Shown here: positions 1 to 12,915 of the stretch, piece after piece | Layout of the letters: each line of letters begins with the position of its first letter | Position numbering within the stretch: position 1 is the first letter of the stretch | Notes under the pieces: model-generated | What the model was told of the DNA's origin: nothing | Seen by the model: the letters and a program-made list of their open reading frames with translations, nothing else | The model's database searches: none | Translations under genes and position numbers: made by a program | Assembly (NCBI GenBank): GCA_900618795.1 | Contig: UYJD01000004.1 | Location: 1,261,110-1,325,109, forward strand | DNA from: Cyanodermella asteris | Taxonomy: Eukaryota; Ascomycota; Lecanoromycetes; Ostropales; Stictidaceae | Reading direction: 5' to 3' | Length of the DNA: 64,000 nt

Positions 1-725
1 GTGCCCGCGTTACAACGGGGTCGCAGTGAAGGTATGCAGAAAACATCCCTGCGATAGTACCGACAAAGTAGACTACGTCCCATCTATCACTGAAATATTA
101 GGGCTGGATACGGTCCTACATAAAACTAGTCGAACCCGTAGGCGACAGCATACTGCAACCGAGGTAAGCTTTGACGAGGATGCACTCGAGTCGAGAGGGG
201 ATGTCTATAGTGTATCGTACGGCTCATTTCGTATCGCACGTGGCTACCAACCTACGTAGATAGGTCCAGTGCCTGACAGGAAGAGCTAGGGGATTCCTCA
301 GACCGGTGAGCGTTGAGCACAAACACATTACTGGGGGCCGTTGACAGCCAGCAAGCGGTCGCTGAGGGTGGTCTTTTTCCTGCGCGATGCTTTCTTGAAC
401 GACGAATCAACTACGGGCAGAGCTAGGGAACGGTGGTGCCAAGGCGGGTATTCAAAAGTCTTGGCGCATACTGAGCACTATGGCACGGCAAAAGTATACA
501 CTACGACTTTTGAATACCCGCCTTAGTACTACTATCGCAGGGATGTTTTTTGTGCACCTCCATCGCGTTGTTAGCGTACCAGACCTAACGCGTCGACGCT
601 TTACCGAAGAGAGAAGAGAAGTCACCAATCGTAAGAGCTCGATCAACATGCGGAAGCTAATACCAAGATTGTCACGCCGAGCCACTGATGGAGGTGCACA
701 AAAAACCTCCCTGCGACACTGTACT
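1..725. repeat. Dispersed and inverted repeat block at the left edge
   Basis: Three copies of a related motif occur: about 26-60 (forward), 524-566 (reverse complement) and 684-725 (forward). Positions 40-59 are a perfect 20-base inverted match to 530-549. The 524-566 and 684-725 copies match over about 40 bases with few differences, including a shared GGAGGTGCACAAAAAAC core. No coding frame explains the copies. Remains of a non-autonomous DNA element or of nested insertions are likely, but no transposase is visible and the block may continue beyond the window. Confidence 0.55.
441..524. repeat. Perfect 20-bp inverted repeat with 44-base loop
   Basis: The arms 441-460 and 505-524 are exact reverse complements (left arm AAGGCGGGTATTCAAAAGTC). 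The right arm directly abuts the 524-566 repeat copy, so it is part of the same nested repeat structure. The transcript could fold into a hairpin, or the arms could be terminal repeats of a tiny element. No flanking target duplication is evident. Confidence 0.7.
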
Positions 726-875
726 CTCTATGCTTGTACTCTCGGCTGAGGCATCGAGTCAATGAGAACAGACTCCGTCCCGGCAATTATCCGGTCATGC
801 CACCTCTGGCCATCGCTTCAATCTCGATAAATGGCGGGTAATTGTCGTTCTATACGACCTGGTCTTGGCCGCGTG

Positions 876-883
876 TATATAAG
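876..883 (+). promoter_or_regulatory. TATA box of the small secreted protein gene
   Basis: TATATAAG lies 84 bases upstream of the ATG at 960. The leader between them carries a short CCCCAACT tandem repeat (about 913-936). The distance and the strong match suit a core promoter for a highly inducible gene. Confidence 0.5.
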
Positions 884-959
884 ATGAGCAATGCCGCATC
901 AAACCTTTGTATCCCCAACTCCCCAACTCCCCAACCCAGCTCCAAAACAAACTTCAATC

Positions 960-1286
960 ATGGCGCGCTTTTTCTCTCTTGCCTGCATTTTGGCCCTTGC
1001 CGTCACGTCGCAGGCCTGTAAGGCCTATTATCAGTGTAAATACGCTGACGGTTCTCACTGCTGCGTATGAGGTCTCCTCCCTCTTGTGATAGTTTGACGG
1101 GCTGATAGTTCTTCTTCCAAAGGTCGTCGACGCCAGTAGCGGCGCGGGTAGCTGCCCATCGAGATGCAACGGAGGCTCCGCGTGGCCACCACAGTGCATC
1201 GGCCAAGTAACCGGTAACTCCCGGACGCAGTAAGTCATCGCCCTGCTGTACGCTCTTCCTTCTGCTAATGTTATTTTAGTTGTTAA
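960..1286 (+). CDS. Small secreted cysteine-rich protein (72 aa)
   Basis: Three exons are proposed: 960-1064, 1123-1229 and 1280-1286, with GTATGA..AAG and GTAAGT..TAG introns of 58 and 50 bases. The product is 72 residues. Residues 1-19 form a signal peptide (MARFFSLACILALAVTSQA, cleavage expected after A19). The mature part of 53 residues has eight cysteines in the order C-x5-C-x7-CC-x10-C-x3-C-x9-C-x11-C and ends in THC. This is the layout of a disulfide-stabilised apoplastic or effector-like protein. The spacing does not fit hydrophobins, which need two CC pairs. No enzymatic motif is present and no function can be assigned. The last exon adds only the final Cys, part of the His codon and the stop. 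Expression and homologues are unverified; the reading frame, splice sites and TATA box support each other. Confidence 0.7.
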
Positions 1287-1623
1287 AGAACGTGCCGAGG
1301 CAGGTGGCTGCTTGGTACTTTGGCAATGAGTATCCTGAGCAAACGAGAGTGCTCCTGGAAGGCCATCACCAAACCAACGATGAGCCGGCTGGATCCTTAT
1401 GGGAACACGGACTTGGCAGTTTCTTTTGTTTAGATAGTCGCTCTTTAGGCTCTGTCAATCATCGAATCTACTTCGTTGCATTGCACGCAATGACTTCTCT
1501 GGGATCCGTAAAGTTGCACTTGCCTGCGGTAAACCCGTGCTTATAAAGTTGTCCTTGACCTTCAAACATATGGATCCCTGCTCCGCAGCCATCCTGTCAC
1601 GGACAAAGGAAAGACCGATCAGA

Positions 1624-1834
1624 TGTCGGGGACTCTGATCCAATCAGGCACTACTCACGGTACTCGGGGACGTACCTGGTCGGAGTTGGACTCCGTAACC
1701 TGTTCGACCTGTTTGACCTGCTCGACAGGTCTGACAGGTTAGACAGGTTATCTAACTCACCACCTAAGTCTAACAAGTATATAGTCGTGCGACTTCGTCG
1801 CACCTAGATAGGAGCCCTTAGGCTTAACTCAACA
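1624..1834. mobile_element. LTR-like block, possible retroelement fossil
   Basis: The block begins TGT and ends ACA and holds a TATATA sequence. It also holds a perfect hairpin (GTGCGAC, TTC loop, GTCGCAC) and a run of CGACCTG/GACAGGT direct and inverted units. These are typical features of a fungal long terminal repeat, probably copia-like. No matching five-base target duplication was found and no second copy occurs in the window. It could be a solo or fragmentary LTR, clearly old and broken, or a false positive. Confidence 0.25.
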
Positions 1835-2940
1835 GTATTAATGCTACCTCATTGATCGTAACCTTGCACACTCAGTTCACCGCACCCCGTGAAGACCCAG
1901 ACCTACGAGCAACACCTTTAGACTTGACGCCGACCTTCATTGGTCGCCTACACAGTCAACCACCCCGTGCCCGCGTTACACATCCACCCCGATCAATCAA
2001 GGCTCGGTTTCTGCCTCCATCATCGATCATACGATCCCACAGGGCCCAGCACCTGACGCCTTACCACAACCAGTTAATCGAAACAGCCCCGCCTGCGACA
2101 GCCATTTCAGAGCAGCCGCCAGTTGCACAGGCCGATGGAATGGCCCCGCTCCTTCCAACAGCGACCGCTCAGCAACGACAACCCTGAAAGCCAGCTTCCT
2201 TAAACCATCTTTCTTGCCTGTACCATACCTGAATACTTTGCTAGAGTATTGAAATAATGGCGAGCGAAGATACGTGTCGTGCGAAGTGAGGGTATTTGAA
2301 CTAGCATTATTATTATACACGTTGTCCTCCACAAATACCTAGAATCGATTTAGCTTGTGCTTGTGTCCGGTCTGTGACAAGCGCCAAAGGTGGCACGCAA
2401 CAATTATAGTTGTTTTAGCCTACCTAGATCCGTTTTCAGGTATTGTGTTAGATGCTTGTTGGAAGCATGTTGGATAGAAACAACGTAAAGCGTTCAGAGT
2501 AGTCTCCATATGGAGGCTGCTAACTTGTTGATAGAACTTAGAACCTTAATGGATTTTCCTACCTCTTGAAAACAACTGTTATCGTTCATGGATCCATATG
2601 ACTTACCTAAGATACTCACGATTGTCCTTTGTGACTCCGCACGTCTTTGACTAGACGGAACGCTTGGAGCCTGGCGAGCTACGGAGCTCTGCTTATAATT
2701 TTTGCAACCGGGATCCTCTTGACCATGCGAACTTGAATTACATAGTTATTTATCCGAATTATTTGGATTCTTTTGTACAGCCTGTAATATACAGCCAACG
2801 CTCTCGGCGGCGGTCAAGCTAGAAAGACATTCATGAGAAGAGTGGAGTCACAGATTCCAGCCTGAGGCTCACCCAATGAACCCCGGCTATGCATCAAGTG
2901 AGAAACGCCATGTGCCATCGTCAAAATCTGGGCAGCGTGC
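1835..2940. other. Gene-free stretch between LTR-like block and HSP60
   Basis: No supported gene is seen. A proline-rich open frame near 1852-2187 lacks an ATG start and any recognisable domain. The last few hundred bases are AT-richer and probably hold the HSP60 3' UTR. Confidence 0.4.
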
Positions 2941-4816
<1,876 letters not shown>

Positions 4817-5640
4817 TGTGAAAGTGTAAGAGAGAACAAATACAGAGACCAGAAAGACAGAGACGTTGACACCGGTAGGATTGACACGCGGGAGAGGTTG
4901 ACGAAATTCGAAGGACGGAGTCAAAATATTGCGTCCTGCTGGAAAGAAAGTCGAAGAAACCGAAGCTCGGGCCACCCCCGAGTTCGACGCCGAGCTTGGC
5001 AAATCTGGACCCAGCCCATGTACAACACTTTGCTTTAGCTTCAGATATGCTGCACCAGCTTTCGTGATCACTGGAAAATCATCCAGAAATACAACTTGCC
5101 CATGTGAGCGATGACCAGGTGGACTCTTCAAGACCACATAGCGACTTGCGGTACAGCACATGCATAAGCTACGAGCTCGCAATGAGGTTGCTTATTGATT
5201 TGATACACTATCTAACCATCTTTTGTGTTCATACAAGTCATTATGTCGAGAAGGATTGCCCGAGGACCCCAAGCCCGACCTTTCGTGCTCCATTGGGCTT
5301 CGAATTGTCGTATGTTTCGCCAGGCCACCCCAGGCCCTGCTCCATTGAGCCTCAAATTTTCGAAGCCGTATGTGATGTTACGCGGACAAGACAAGAGATC
5401 TCAAATGGTGATATTGAGCAGTCAGAGGCCAATCCGTTTTTTTGATGCCGGGTGGCCAACGTGATGACCCAATCAGTGGCACGAACATCCTGCCAGCAGC
5501 CGTTGTTTTGCCTGGTTTGTCGCCGAGAAACACCCGCAGATCAATTTCTGCCTCGAACTGCCATCCCGTTGAGGGCACTTATGGGTGGCAACAATCAAGA
5601 CAAGCCCAATCACCAACCCGGAGATTCTCAAAGAAACATC
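4817..5640. other. Intergenic: HSP60 promoter and 3' flank of Myb gene A
   Basis: An 824-base spacer should contain the HSP60 promoter (reading leftward) and the 3' UTR of gene A. I see no further gene in it. Heat-shock elements were not resolved by eye. Confidence 0.5.
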
Positions 5641-7230
5641 TCAGATGTCGAGATAGACATAATCGCCTGCAACCTCCCGCCAGAGGCCCGCTCTGCTCTG
5701 GGAAAGGGGTTCCTGGTCCTGAGTGTCAAAGTCCAAGTCCCCGTGGATGTCGTATTCAATTGATGCTGGCCGAGTCTCAGGGCCCACCGGGATGCCGGAA
5801 TGCACTGGCGACAGCGATGCTGGTTGTTGAAAGTGAAGACCTTGCACGTTCGTCTGTGCAAAGGGGTCGGGATCGAAGTCGTCAGCATATGCCACGCCAA
5901 AGTTGAGGTGAGGTGCATGAGTCTCGAAGCCATGGTCGTGTTCCAAGTCGCTTGCATAAGCGGAGTTCGCCACACCCAATTGTGCGATTCCAAAGTCGTT
6001 AGCAAAGCTGTGGGCTGCAGGTTTCTGGTCAACGTTCTCCTCATGGTCCCACGTGGTCACCAGATCTCGATACTCCTGGAGCTTTTTTGCAAACTGGAAT
6101 GTGGACACCTTGCTGGTACCATTGCCTTGCGAGGGGAAAACAAAGCCACGAACAGAGTCAGCTCCAGAGGCCTCAAGCTTGATCTTCTTAGGGCTGCCAG
6201 CTATTGGTGCCAAATCATTGCGTTCCCGATCATCTTCAACATCGTCATCGTCCACTACACGAACACGCTTCATCGGACTCGACTGACGGTCGTCGATGGT
6301 ATAGTTGGTGCTTTGGCCAGTGCTGTCTGCGCTGTCGTCGGAGTCGTCGCTGTCAGCTTCCCGTTTGATGGGGATGACTTTCTTGCGAAGCCGTGGCGTG
6401 TTCTTGGGTTTTTCGCGCGCCTGCCTGCTCGGTTTGGGACGGGCCCTGATGCTCGTTCCCGGCTTTCTAGAGACTCGATTTGCAGCGCCATTCGGATCGT
6501 CACTCTCCTGTGTCGCCGATTTGCCCAGTGCCATCTGCGCGTTCCGTCTATCACCGAAGCCAGCAGCCGCCATCATGCCGAAGCTTGCTGGGTTGCCAAC
6601 GGGCTCTTTCGGCTCAGGAACGGCAAGCCCCATCTCGTCACGCTTCTTCGTCTCCTTCGCCATGTGCTGAAGAAGGGCATTGCCTGCGTATGTCAATCGA
6701 TGATGAGCGGTTTTGACAAAGCATACGTACCGCTGACGTGTGGGCCGACTGCAAGGTTTTAGCAAACGATACATTGGTCTCAAGCAGATGGAAACGTACC
6801 ATAGGCAGCGACCTCTCCCCAAGGAAACTTGATCCCTCGTCTCGCCATGACACGCGGGATTGCCAAAAAGCACAGCATGTCCATCTCGGCTGCTTGAATA
6901 TTAGCGTAGGAACGCGAAGGCAACGGCAATCAAGAATGCGGCCGGCAAAGATGGTTTCTGCGAGTGCCATCCCGTGGAATGATGGCATGGACTAGACATC
7001 AATGCCAATGGTCGTCGCGGCAAGTGACAGGTCTGGGGCCATATCCCGCAAAGGGGGAGACAGGGGCGTCTCATCCTAACCATGCCCAAGCTGTGGGGAT
7101 GCATTCTTGTCACGAAGGAGCTTCACTTACTGTCCCATCTGTCTGCTGTTAGTTCAAATTGCCCTAATATCAGCTTGCTGGCCACTCACCTCACAAGCTT
7201 GCGCGGTGCGTTTCGCTCGGCACGGACCAT
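5641..7230 (-). CDS. Myb/SANT-like nuclear protein, array gene A
   Basis: Five exons (minus strand) restore a complete domain: 7190-7230, 7131-7138 (8 nt), 6800-6892, 6731-6748 (18 nt) and 5641-6683; 400 residues. Residues 14-69 form a single Myb-like helix bundle: RWDTAEMDML opens helix 1, KFPWGEVAAYV is helix 2, SGNALLQHMAKETKKRDE is helix 3. Without the 8-nt exon the conserved Trp is lost, and without the 18-nt exon the turn before helix 3 is lost. The rest is low-complexity: basic stretches (PRLRKKVIPIK, SPMKRVRVV, SPKKIKLE), acidic runs, and a C-terminal half rich in Asp, Phe and Gln. IKREADSDDSDD and IKLE fit SUMO consensus sites. It is the largest member of the array. The role is inferred to be nuclear DNA or chromatin binding; the target is unknown. 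Upstream exon choice is supported by frame and homology only. Confidence 0.75.
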
Positions 7231-8777
7231 TGTGGCGACTCAATCGCAGTGGACTGGCTGGTATCAAATCAGAGAGTGACGGAACAGCTCGTTGAGGCTC
7301 CAATGTGGCTGTGAATGAGAATGAGGGTGTCTCAAGGGTTCTCAATTATCAAAGAGGACAAAGAATGTGACAATAATCAATCAAGTTGGCGAGAGCTTAG
7401 TGGTGTTGAGTCCTAACTATGTTGGTGGTCACCTCCGGGATGAGCCCCATGAAGCTGTGAAGCAAGCAAGTAAGCAAAGACTGTTGCGAGTGGTGTAAGT
7501 GAAATGCGGGTGAAAAAGGGGTAGAGGTAAGCTCAGAGGTGAGAGCAAGCTCAGAGACAAGAATTTGAAGGGCAGTGACTTCTTGGCAGGTGAGTGAGGG
7601 TACGGCCACGGTCCCAGCCACAGGCGATTTCTATTGTTGTTCTCCGCGCCTGCCTTTGCGAGAAGAGAGGACATGGGCGGAAGGTGCTTCAGAAACCCGA
7701 CTGCTTCCAGCTTCCAGGCATGTGCTTCACGTCCTGTCACTTACCGCAGTGCGTTCAGCATCGATTGCGCAGTTGTGCTGATACTCGGGACGGCATCGTA
7801 GCTCTCTTTCGCGGCGCTTCGTCTTCTTCGAGGCGAATTGCTTTGCAGCCTTCCTCCGCGTCTTGAACGCTGCTTTACATCTCCGACAATCCGTTCTTCC
7901 AAAATGATTGAGGAGGTTTACGACTTACTCGTTTGAGCTCCAACTGTGACAGACTCAAAGTAGCCACGAGCAGAGTCTGCGCTGTCTTTTCCCATTCATC
8001 CCGGCAAAGTACTTCATACCTACCACCTAGACGACGTTCGCAGTCGCTCAACGTCAACCTTGCTCGCTGATCTTGATGGCACGTGCAAAGTATCAGCGTT
8101 TGCCCCACAGTTATCTTCATTGGCAGAGCTGATGCGCTGTCCACTGCAGTGGCGGATCGTCCAGCTCTGTTTAGGAATCAAAGGGGACAAAGGACGCGCA
8201 AGAACGCATATCAGCTGGCATCTTCGCTATCAATTGGGCTGCGTGCGAATAGACCTGTAATCGGGGGTTTCCAGACCTCTATACTGATGCAGTCCTCGAT
8301 GTGAGATGCTTTAACCTCAAGGCTCCGTGATCGGCGGAATGAAGTCGTTGCGCAGATACCTGTTTCAGCAATACATTTGTAGGGTAGCGGGTTGAAGTGG
8401 CTATACGGAAGGTCTTCTGACTGCCTGACTACATCTTACACAGGCCGTTACAGCATTGGTAGCAGAAGACATCGAAAAGGATATGCGCAACGACTTAACT
8501 TGCCCGCTCGCATCGAAACACTCTAACAATCTTTTGATCTACATCACCGTCACAATCATGGCACTGGCAATGGAATTTGGATAGCAGACAACGTACTATC
8601 ACACACGCGAGTTGTCTCGGTTGCTGGGGATGTATTACGGAGCTACCTTTGTCCATGTCACAGGTGCCTGTTTCAAAAACACTCATACCTTGACCCGCCC
8701 CTGAAGATAAGCCACAAGTCCTTTTCATGAGACATACCATCCCCAAACTCTACACACTGATTCGCGCTCAACACTGG
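7231..8777. other. Intergenic: promoter of gene A, 3' flank of gene B
   Basis: This 1.5-kb spacer has no supported gene. On the minus strand, 7450-7740 is pyrimidine-rich, as is common in fungal promoters just upstream of the start, here serving gene A. No Myb-like remnant was found in any frame. Confidence 0.4.
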
Positions 8778-9331
8778 TTAGCCACAAGCAGCCTCCTCGA
8801 GCTTCAGGTCCACGTGTCCAAGCTCTGTCTCCTCCTTGAAGGAGGCTTCATCGTCTTCTTCTTTCTTGACGACTCCGAAATCATCGTCATCATCAGACTG
8901 GTCTTCAGTGACGGCAGGCGAGGGCAGAGCGCTCAAATTCATCCGCTTGCGCTTCTTAGGAGCTGGTCCCTCCGCAGTCTTCTTGTTCGCCTTGTGCTTA
9001 AGTGGTTGGACGTTGGTGTCCCGTCCTGTCGGACCCTGAGACTGATGGATACCATGCGCCTTCATCAAGCGCTCATACCGCTTCGCACTGCAAGAAGTCA
9101 GCTTGTCAGATTTTGATCACGGTAAGCCGTGGTGGTATGGAACTGACGCTGCTCCCTTGCTGGTAATATCACACTCCTGCGCGACTTTGTCAAAGTTGAC
9201 CTGAAGCATGGGTTAGATCGAGGTAGAGCATGTTAGTAGTCTGAGTGGAGTGTCACCTTGCCGTTGTTGGAATGCCTGATGCATGCAATGAGGAAGAGGA
9301 GTTGACCATCGTTGGTCGCAGACTTTGCCAT
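8778..9331 (-). CDS. Myb/SANT-like nuclear protein, array gene B
   Basis: Exons (minus): 9257-9331, 9148-9200 and 8778-9087; 145 residues. The N-terminus MAKSATNDGQLLFLIACI is helix 1, VNFDKVAQECDI helix 2, and GAAAKRYERLMKAHG helix 3 of the Myb-like domain. Unlike most members it has no Trp before helix 1. Intron 1 is phase 0 between helices 1 and 2; intron 2 is phase 2 inside helix 3. B thus carries both intron positions that are otherwise split among other members. The tail has APKKRKRMN (NLS-like), an acidic stretch, and SUMO-type sites VKKE and LKLE near the C-terminus. Its N-terminal ATNDG is shared with gene D, suggesting the two are close relatives. Function is inferred as a small nuclear DNA-binding protein. 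Confidence 0.8.
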
Positions 9332-9960
9332 ATTGATTCAAGGCGGTGACGTGAGAAGACTTGAGTGTGCTGTCTTTGGTTGAGGTTGGTATTGAGGAAG
9401 ATGTTGTTCGTGAAGCAGCTGTTGATCAAACGTCGGAAGAATAGTTTCAGAAAGGATGTCTTAAGCAGTGAGGCAGAGAGCTAGAATGTGTAGGGCTTGG
9501 GGTCTTGCCTTTCTAGACACGAATGAGCCAAGCGGGCAATCCATCTGTCTGTGAGATAACAATGAGCCGCTGCACCTGCATCCTGCCCGTTGCCGCAGTA
9601 GCGAAGTGTATGGTGAGCTGACACTGATACGTTGCCAAACACCTGCTTGCCATTTACAAGAACCCTCCCGGTTTACGGTTACGAAGGACATCCCCATTTG
9701 CTGCTCAGGTTCGTATCACGTATAGCTGCAGCTCTTGCCTTCCCAGCCCGACAACCTTTGCCAACTCACACCATCACATAATCATAGAACACCTCGCTTG
9801 TCAGAACACCATAATCGAGGGAAAGTCTACTATATTGAGTGTTTTTGACCAGTCCCTTTGCCATCTAACACTGTTCCAGTCTTCCTTTCATTCACACGCA
9901 CCACTGAGCAACTGCAGCCAATTTCCGCCTACCTTCCAACTCAAATCCGACTTCTCAATC
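9332..9960. promoter_or_regulatory. Divergent promoter between Myb genes B and C
   Basis: A 629-base spacer separates two start codons pointing outward. The right 150 bases before gene C are C/T-rich, typical of fungal 5' leaders. No further gene is seen. Confidence 0.4.
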
Positions 9961-10366
9961 ATGTCTACTCAGGATGGGTTGTTTATGCTTCAGGTCATTC
10001 TGAATCTGAAAGATGCAAAAACCCCGGATGTAAGTTGAGCATCATCACCGGATTCGCTGAAACTGACTGGACCAGGCCAATTGGGATGCCGTGGCCGCGG
10101 CAATGGGCCTGAAATCTGCTGGAGTGGCGCGGACCAGGTTCGGCCAGATCAAGAAGAAGCTCGTACAGATGAACGGTCTGCAGCCTGCGACTCCAAAGAA
10201 AACAATGCCGACGAAGAAGCGCAAGCTTGCGGAGTCCGACTTAAAGTACGTGTTCCACCACGTCTGAGTGAGCATAACTAACATCAGCGACAGGACCAAT
10301 TATGCCAGCGATGCGGACGAATCCCCTCTGATGAAGAAATGGAAGAAGGAGAGTGACTCGGAGTGA
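9961..10366 (+). CDS. Myb/SANT-like nuclear protein, array gene C
   Basis: Exons: 9961-10029, 10076-10245 and 10288-10366; only 105 residues, the smallest member. MSTQDGLFMLQVILNL is helix 1, ANWDAVAAAMGLK helix 2, and GVARTRFGQIKKKL helix 3, the textbook form of the fungal Myb-like domain. Intron 1 is phase 0 between helices 1 and 2, the same position as in B, D and I. The second intron splits the short basic tail (TPKKTMPTKKRKLAE, NLS-like), and the protein ends in a basic/acidic mix, KKWKKESDSE. With almost nothing outside the DNA-binding unit, it could act as a competitor or a partner of longer paralogs (inference). Confidence 0.8.
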
Positions 10367-10622
10367 GCTTGTCGATTTTCAGCAAGCCAGAATGGAGGTG
10401 TGGGCAAGATATTATGGCGCGAATGCATATATCGCCACTGCTGTTACTGCAAGGGGTGGTTATGGCATCAATTGATGAGATCTTCACGTGACGTGTGCGG
10501 TAGTGCTTGTTGGCTTCTTAGCTGTCCAAGGTGGTATTTCAAAATCCGCTGCGAGCATATAGATGTAGTAGTCGACCTGCCCGCCATCATCTGTGATGCT
10601 GCTTGCTCTCCTCACCGCGACC

Positions 10623-11202
10623 TTAGAACAAGTATTGGTTCAAGCCATAGTCCGCCTCCCGACAAACTTGAAGGAAGTCTTCTCTCATCTCTGCAACCTC
10701 CATGTCCTCGGCAGCGCCCATGGTCTGCTGATCAGCTGCCTCCTCTTTGATCATATCATCCGGCTCTGGCTCTGGCTCTGGCTTGATATAAGCCTCGTCA
10801 TGCTGTGTTGTCGTGGTCGCAGTCTCCTCATCCGGAGCTTCGGGTTTCGCGTGGACTTCCTCAACCTGTTTGGCTCTGTTCCTTCGATGCACTTTTTTGC
10901 GTTGGATGGTTTTCTGTTGGCGCCCTTCTTGCGGGTCTTCGGGTTGGGTGCTTGCGGTACTGGTGCCTCCCTCCATGTGCTGTCTGAACCTGGAGTATCT
11001 CATCCGGGCTGCGTGTCCGTTCGTGAGCTCCACGTTCCCAGCTACCTCGTCCCAGTCAATCTGTAAGTCAAGTCAGCTTTGATGAGAGTCATGGCCAAGA
11101 GCCATTGTATACCGATTTTGTGTTAAATTGCCTGAGGATGGCGTACAAGAACCTCGCTGTAGGTCCATCGTTTGTTGCGGTGCTTCGGCGTAAGCTTGCC
11201 AT
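10623..11202 (-). CDS. Myb/SANT-like nuclear protein, array gene D
   Basis: Exons (minus): 11113-11202 and 10623-11060; 175 residues. Helix 1 is ARFLYAILRQFN, helix 2 SIDWDEVAGNVEL, helix 3 GHAARMRYSRFRQHM. The single intron is phase 0 between helices 1 and 2, at the same place as in B, C and I; the helix-3 intron of B is absent. The tail holds a basic cluster (IQRKKVHRRNRAK), then Glu/Pro-rich sequence with SUMO-type IKPE and IKEE sites, and ends in LNQYLF. It runs tail-to-tail with gene C, with 256 bases between the stop codons. Confidence 0.8.
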
Positions 11203-12915
11203 GATACGGGACTCGTGATGTTGAGAGGAAACGGTACATACAGGTTGCCCTGCCTTGTCATCTTAATTCTGGGCTTCCAGGTAGCTATTTGTCGGCCCAG
11301 CCGCATTTCAGTTTCCAGGTAGCTACGATACACTCTTTGAAAGACAAAGGAGAGTTCTCCAAACTCATGCGGGCCGCCGATAGTCAATTCTATACGACAT
11401 AGAAACCGAGACTGGTACCGTCAGGAGCCTTGATCGGAGCTTGCCGAAGGCGCTCGCGGACCGCTGCATCGGCGATGTCAAAGAAGTTGCACCATTTAGT
11501 CATACCAGCAGTGGCCTACGAATACAAGCTTGCCTGGCAAGAGGCATCATTGCTTGAGCTGATGATGAGAAACACAATCTGGAGTCACAGAAGCTTCCTG
11601 GTATACGATATACAGGCACAGACATGAAAGGCGACTGGTGGTTATCGTGATGAAGCAGCCCGAGCTCCGAAAGGAGAGACTAGTAGTAGATCCGCGCACA
11701 TGACGTCTCATCAGGGACATGGCCGTATTCGGAAGATTGTCCAAGCGCCCAAAGCCGCAAAACCATGAATTCGTAAATCCTCGAATCTCTGATTCTCTGA
11801 AAGTCCGATTCGGACACAGAAGTTGCACCTTCTCGGAGCACAACGTTGGCCGATCTGATTCCCAAAGGCAAGATCACATCCATGGCGGCACGCTAGCAAG
11901 TCATGCCCAGCCAGCTGCGTCAGCTTCACATCTACTTTCGGCGCTCAATGCTACTATCAAATTGCATTGACCGATCATTTGATAAAGCCATGCTGGAGTC
12001 GCCCTGTTCTCCGGATGTGGGCAGCGACTGAAGAGCAAATTCGCCACGATTTCATGACCTCTGCGACATGGATCGTACAGTCTATAACGCTTTGCGTCTT
12101 CTATTATGCCTATCTTACTCGTGACCGATATGTGCCCCTAGCCGAGTAGTGCCCGCGTGTATCGTCGACTGTTACGAAGGATGGGACCGGTCTTGATATC
12201 ATGTCTACCACTATTTGGCACGGGCTTGACTATCCGAGAACCGATGCTGCAGAGTCCGACGAAGGCTTTCAGGCTCCGCGAGATTACCCCAAATCCAGCA
12301 GTCCAATGGCCCCGCAATACGCTGTGACGGAACGAAGTTTCAACGTGGAAAGCCGGTATCGATCGGATCATGGTGTATACCGATCGTTCACGTTGCGTTG
12401 GCAATTCTGAGAGGTTTTCGATACCAAGGCACGGAACAGAAGCAAAAGCATGGTTCTATGGGATGCCTGAGTCCACGTATGAGCTGGCAGTGCATATGAA
12501 CCGGTGAAGACCTGTTGAGTGAGCTATTACCCTTGTTGATGAGGGGCACTACGATAAACTCACAAGGATGGCGCACTAAGGATCACTGATCTGGAAGGAC
12601 CTGCGAGGTGTCTGCGGGCCCAATGCACGATAAAACGCAGAGTGATCGAAGTATGAGTGAGTGGTGGCAGTATTATCCATCGATTGCCCGGACAACAGCT
12701 CACGCCTTCCCCGAACATTCGATCCCCTCATAAACACTTGCCAACAAATACTTGCATTGTTTCCCATCCTCAGCCAGCAACAACAAAGCATATCACCTCG
12801 CCCAGCTACTTTACAATCCAGAACAGCCAACTCGCCAGCTAGCTTCGTCTATAACGGCTCGCTACCATTCACAAAACCTCTCACGCGTTCACTTGAGAAA
12901 TCATCGACCGCAACT
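11203..12915. other. 1.7-kb divergent spacer between genes D and E
   Basis: The spacer should contain the promoters of D (leftward) and E (rightward); the last about 200 bases before E are C/A/T-rich leader-like sequence. No gene or decayed Myb domain was recognised, though short frames are present on both strands. Confidence 0.4.

Noticed and set aside
1-1980. Identical 14-mer GTGCCCGCGTTACA at 1-14 and 1967-1980
   Set aside because: A few 14-base matches are expected by chance in 64 kb, and the flanks are unrelated.
5800-6762. 320-codon plus-strand frame antisense to Myb gene A
   Set aside because: No recognisable domain. The opposite strand has a coherent spliced gene with family motifs.
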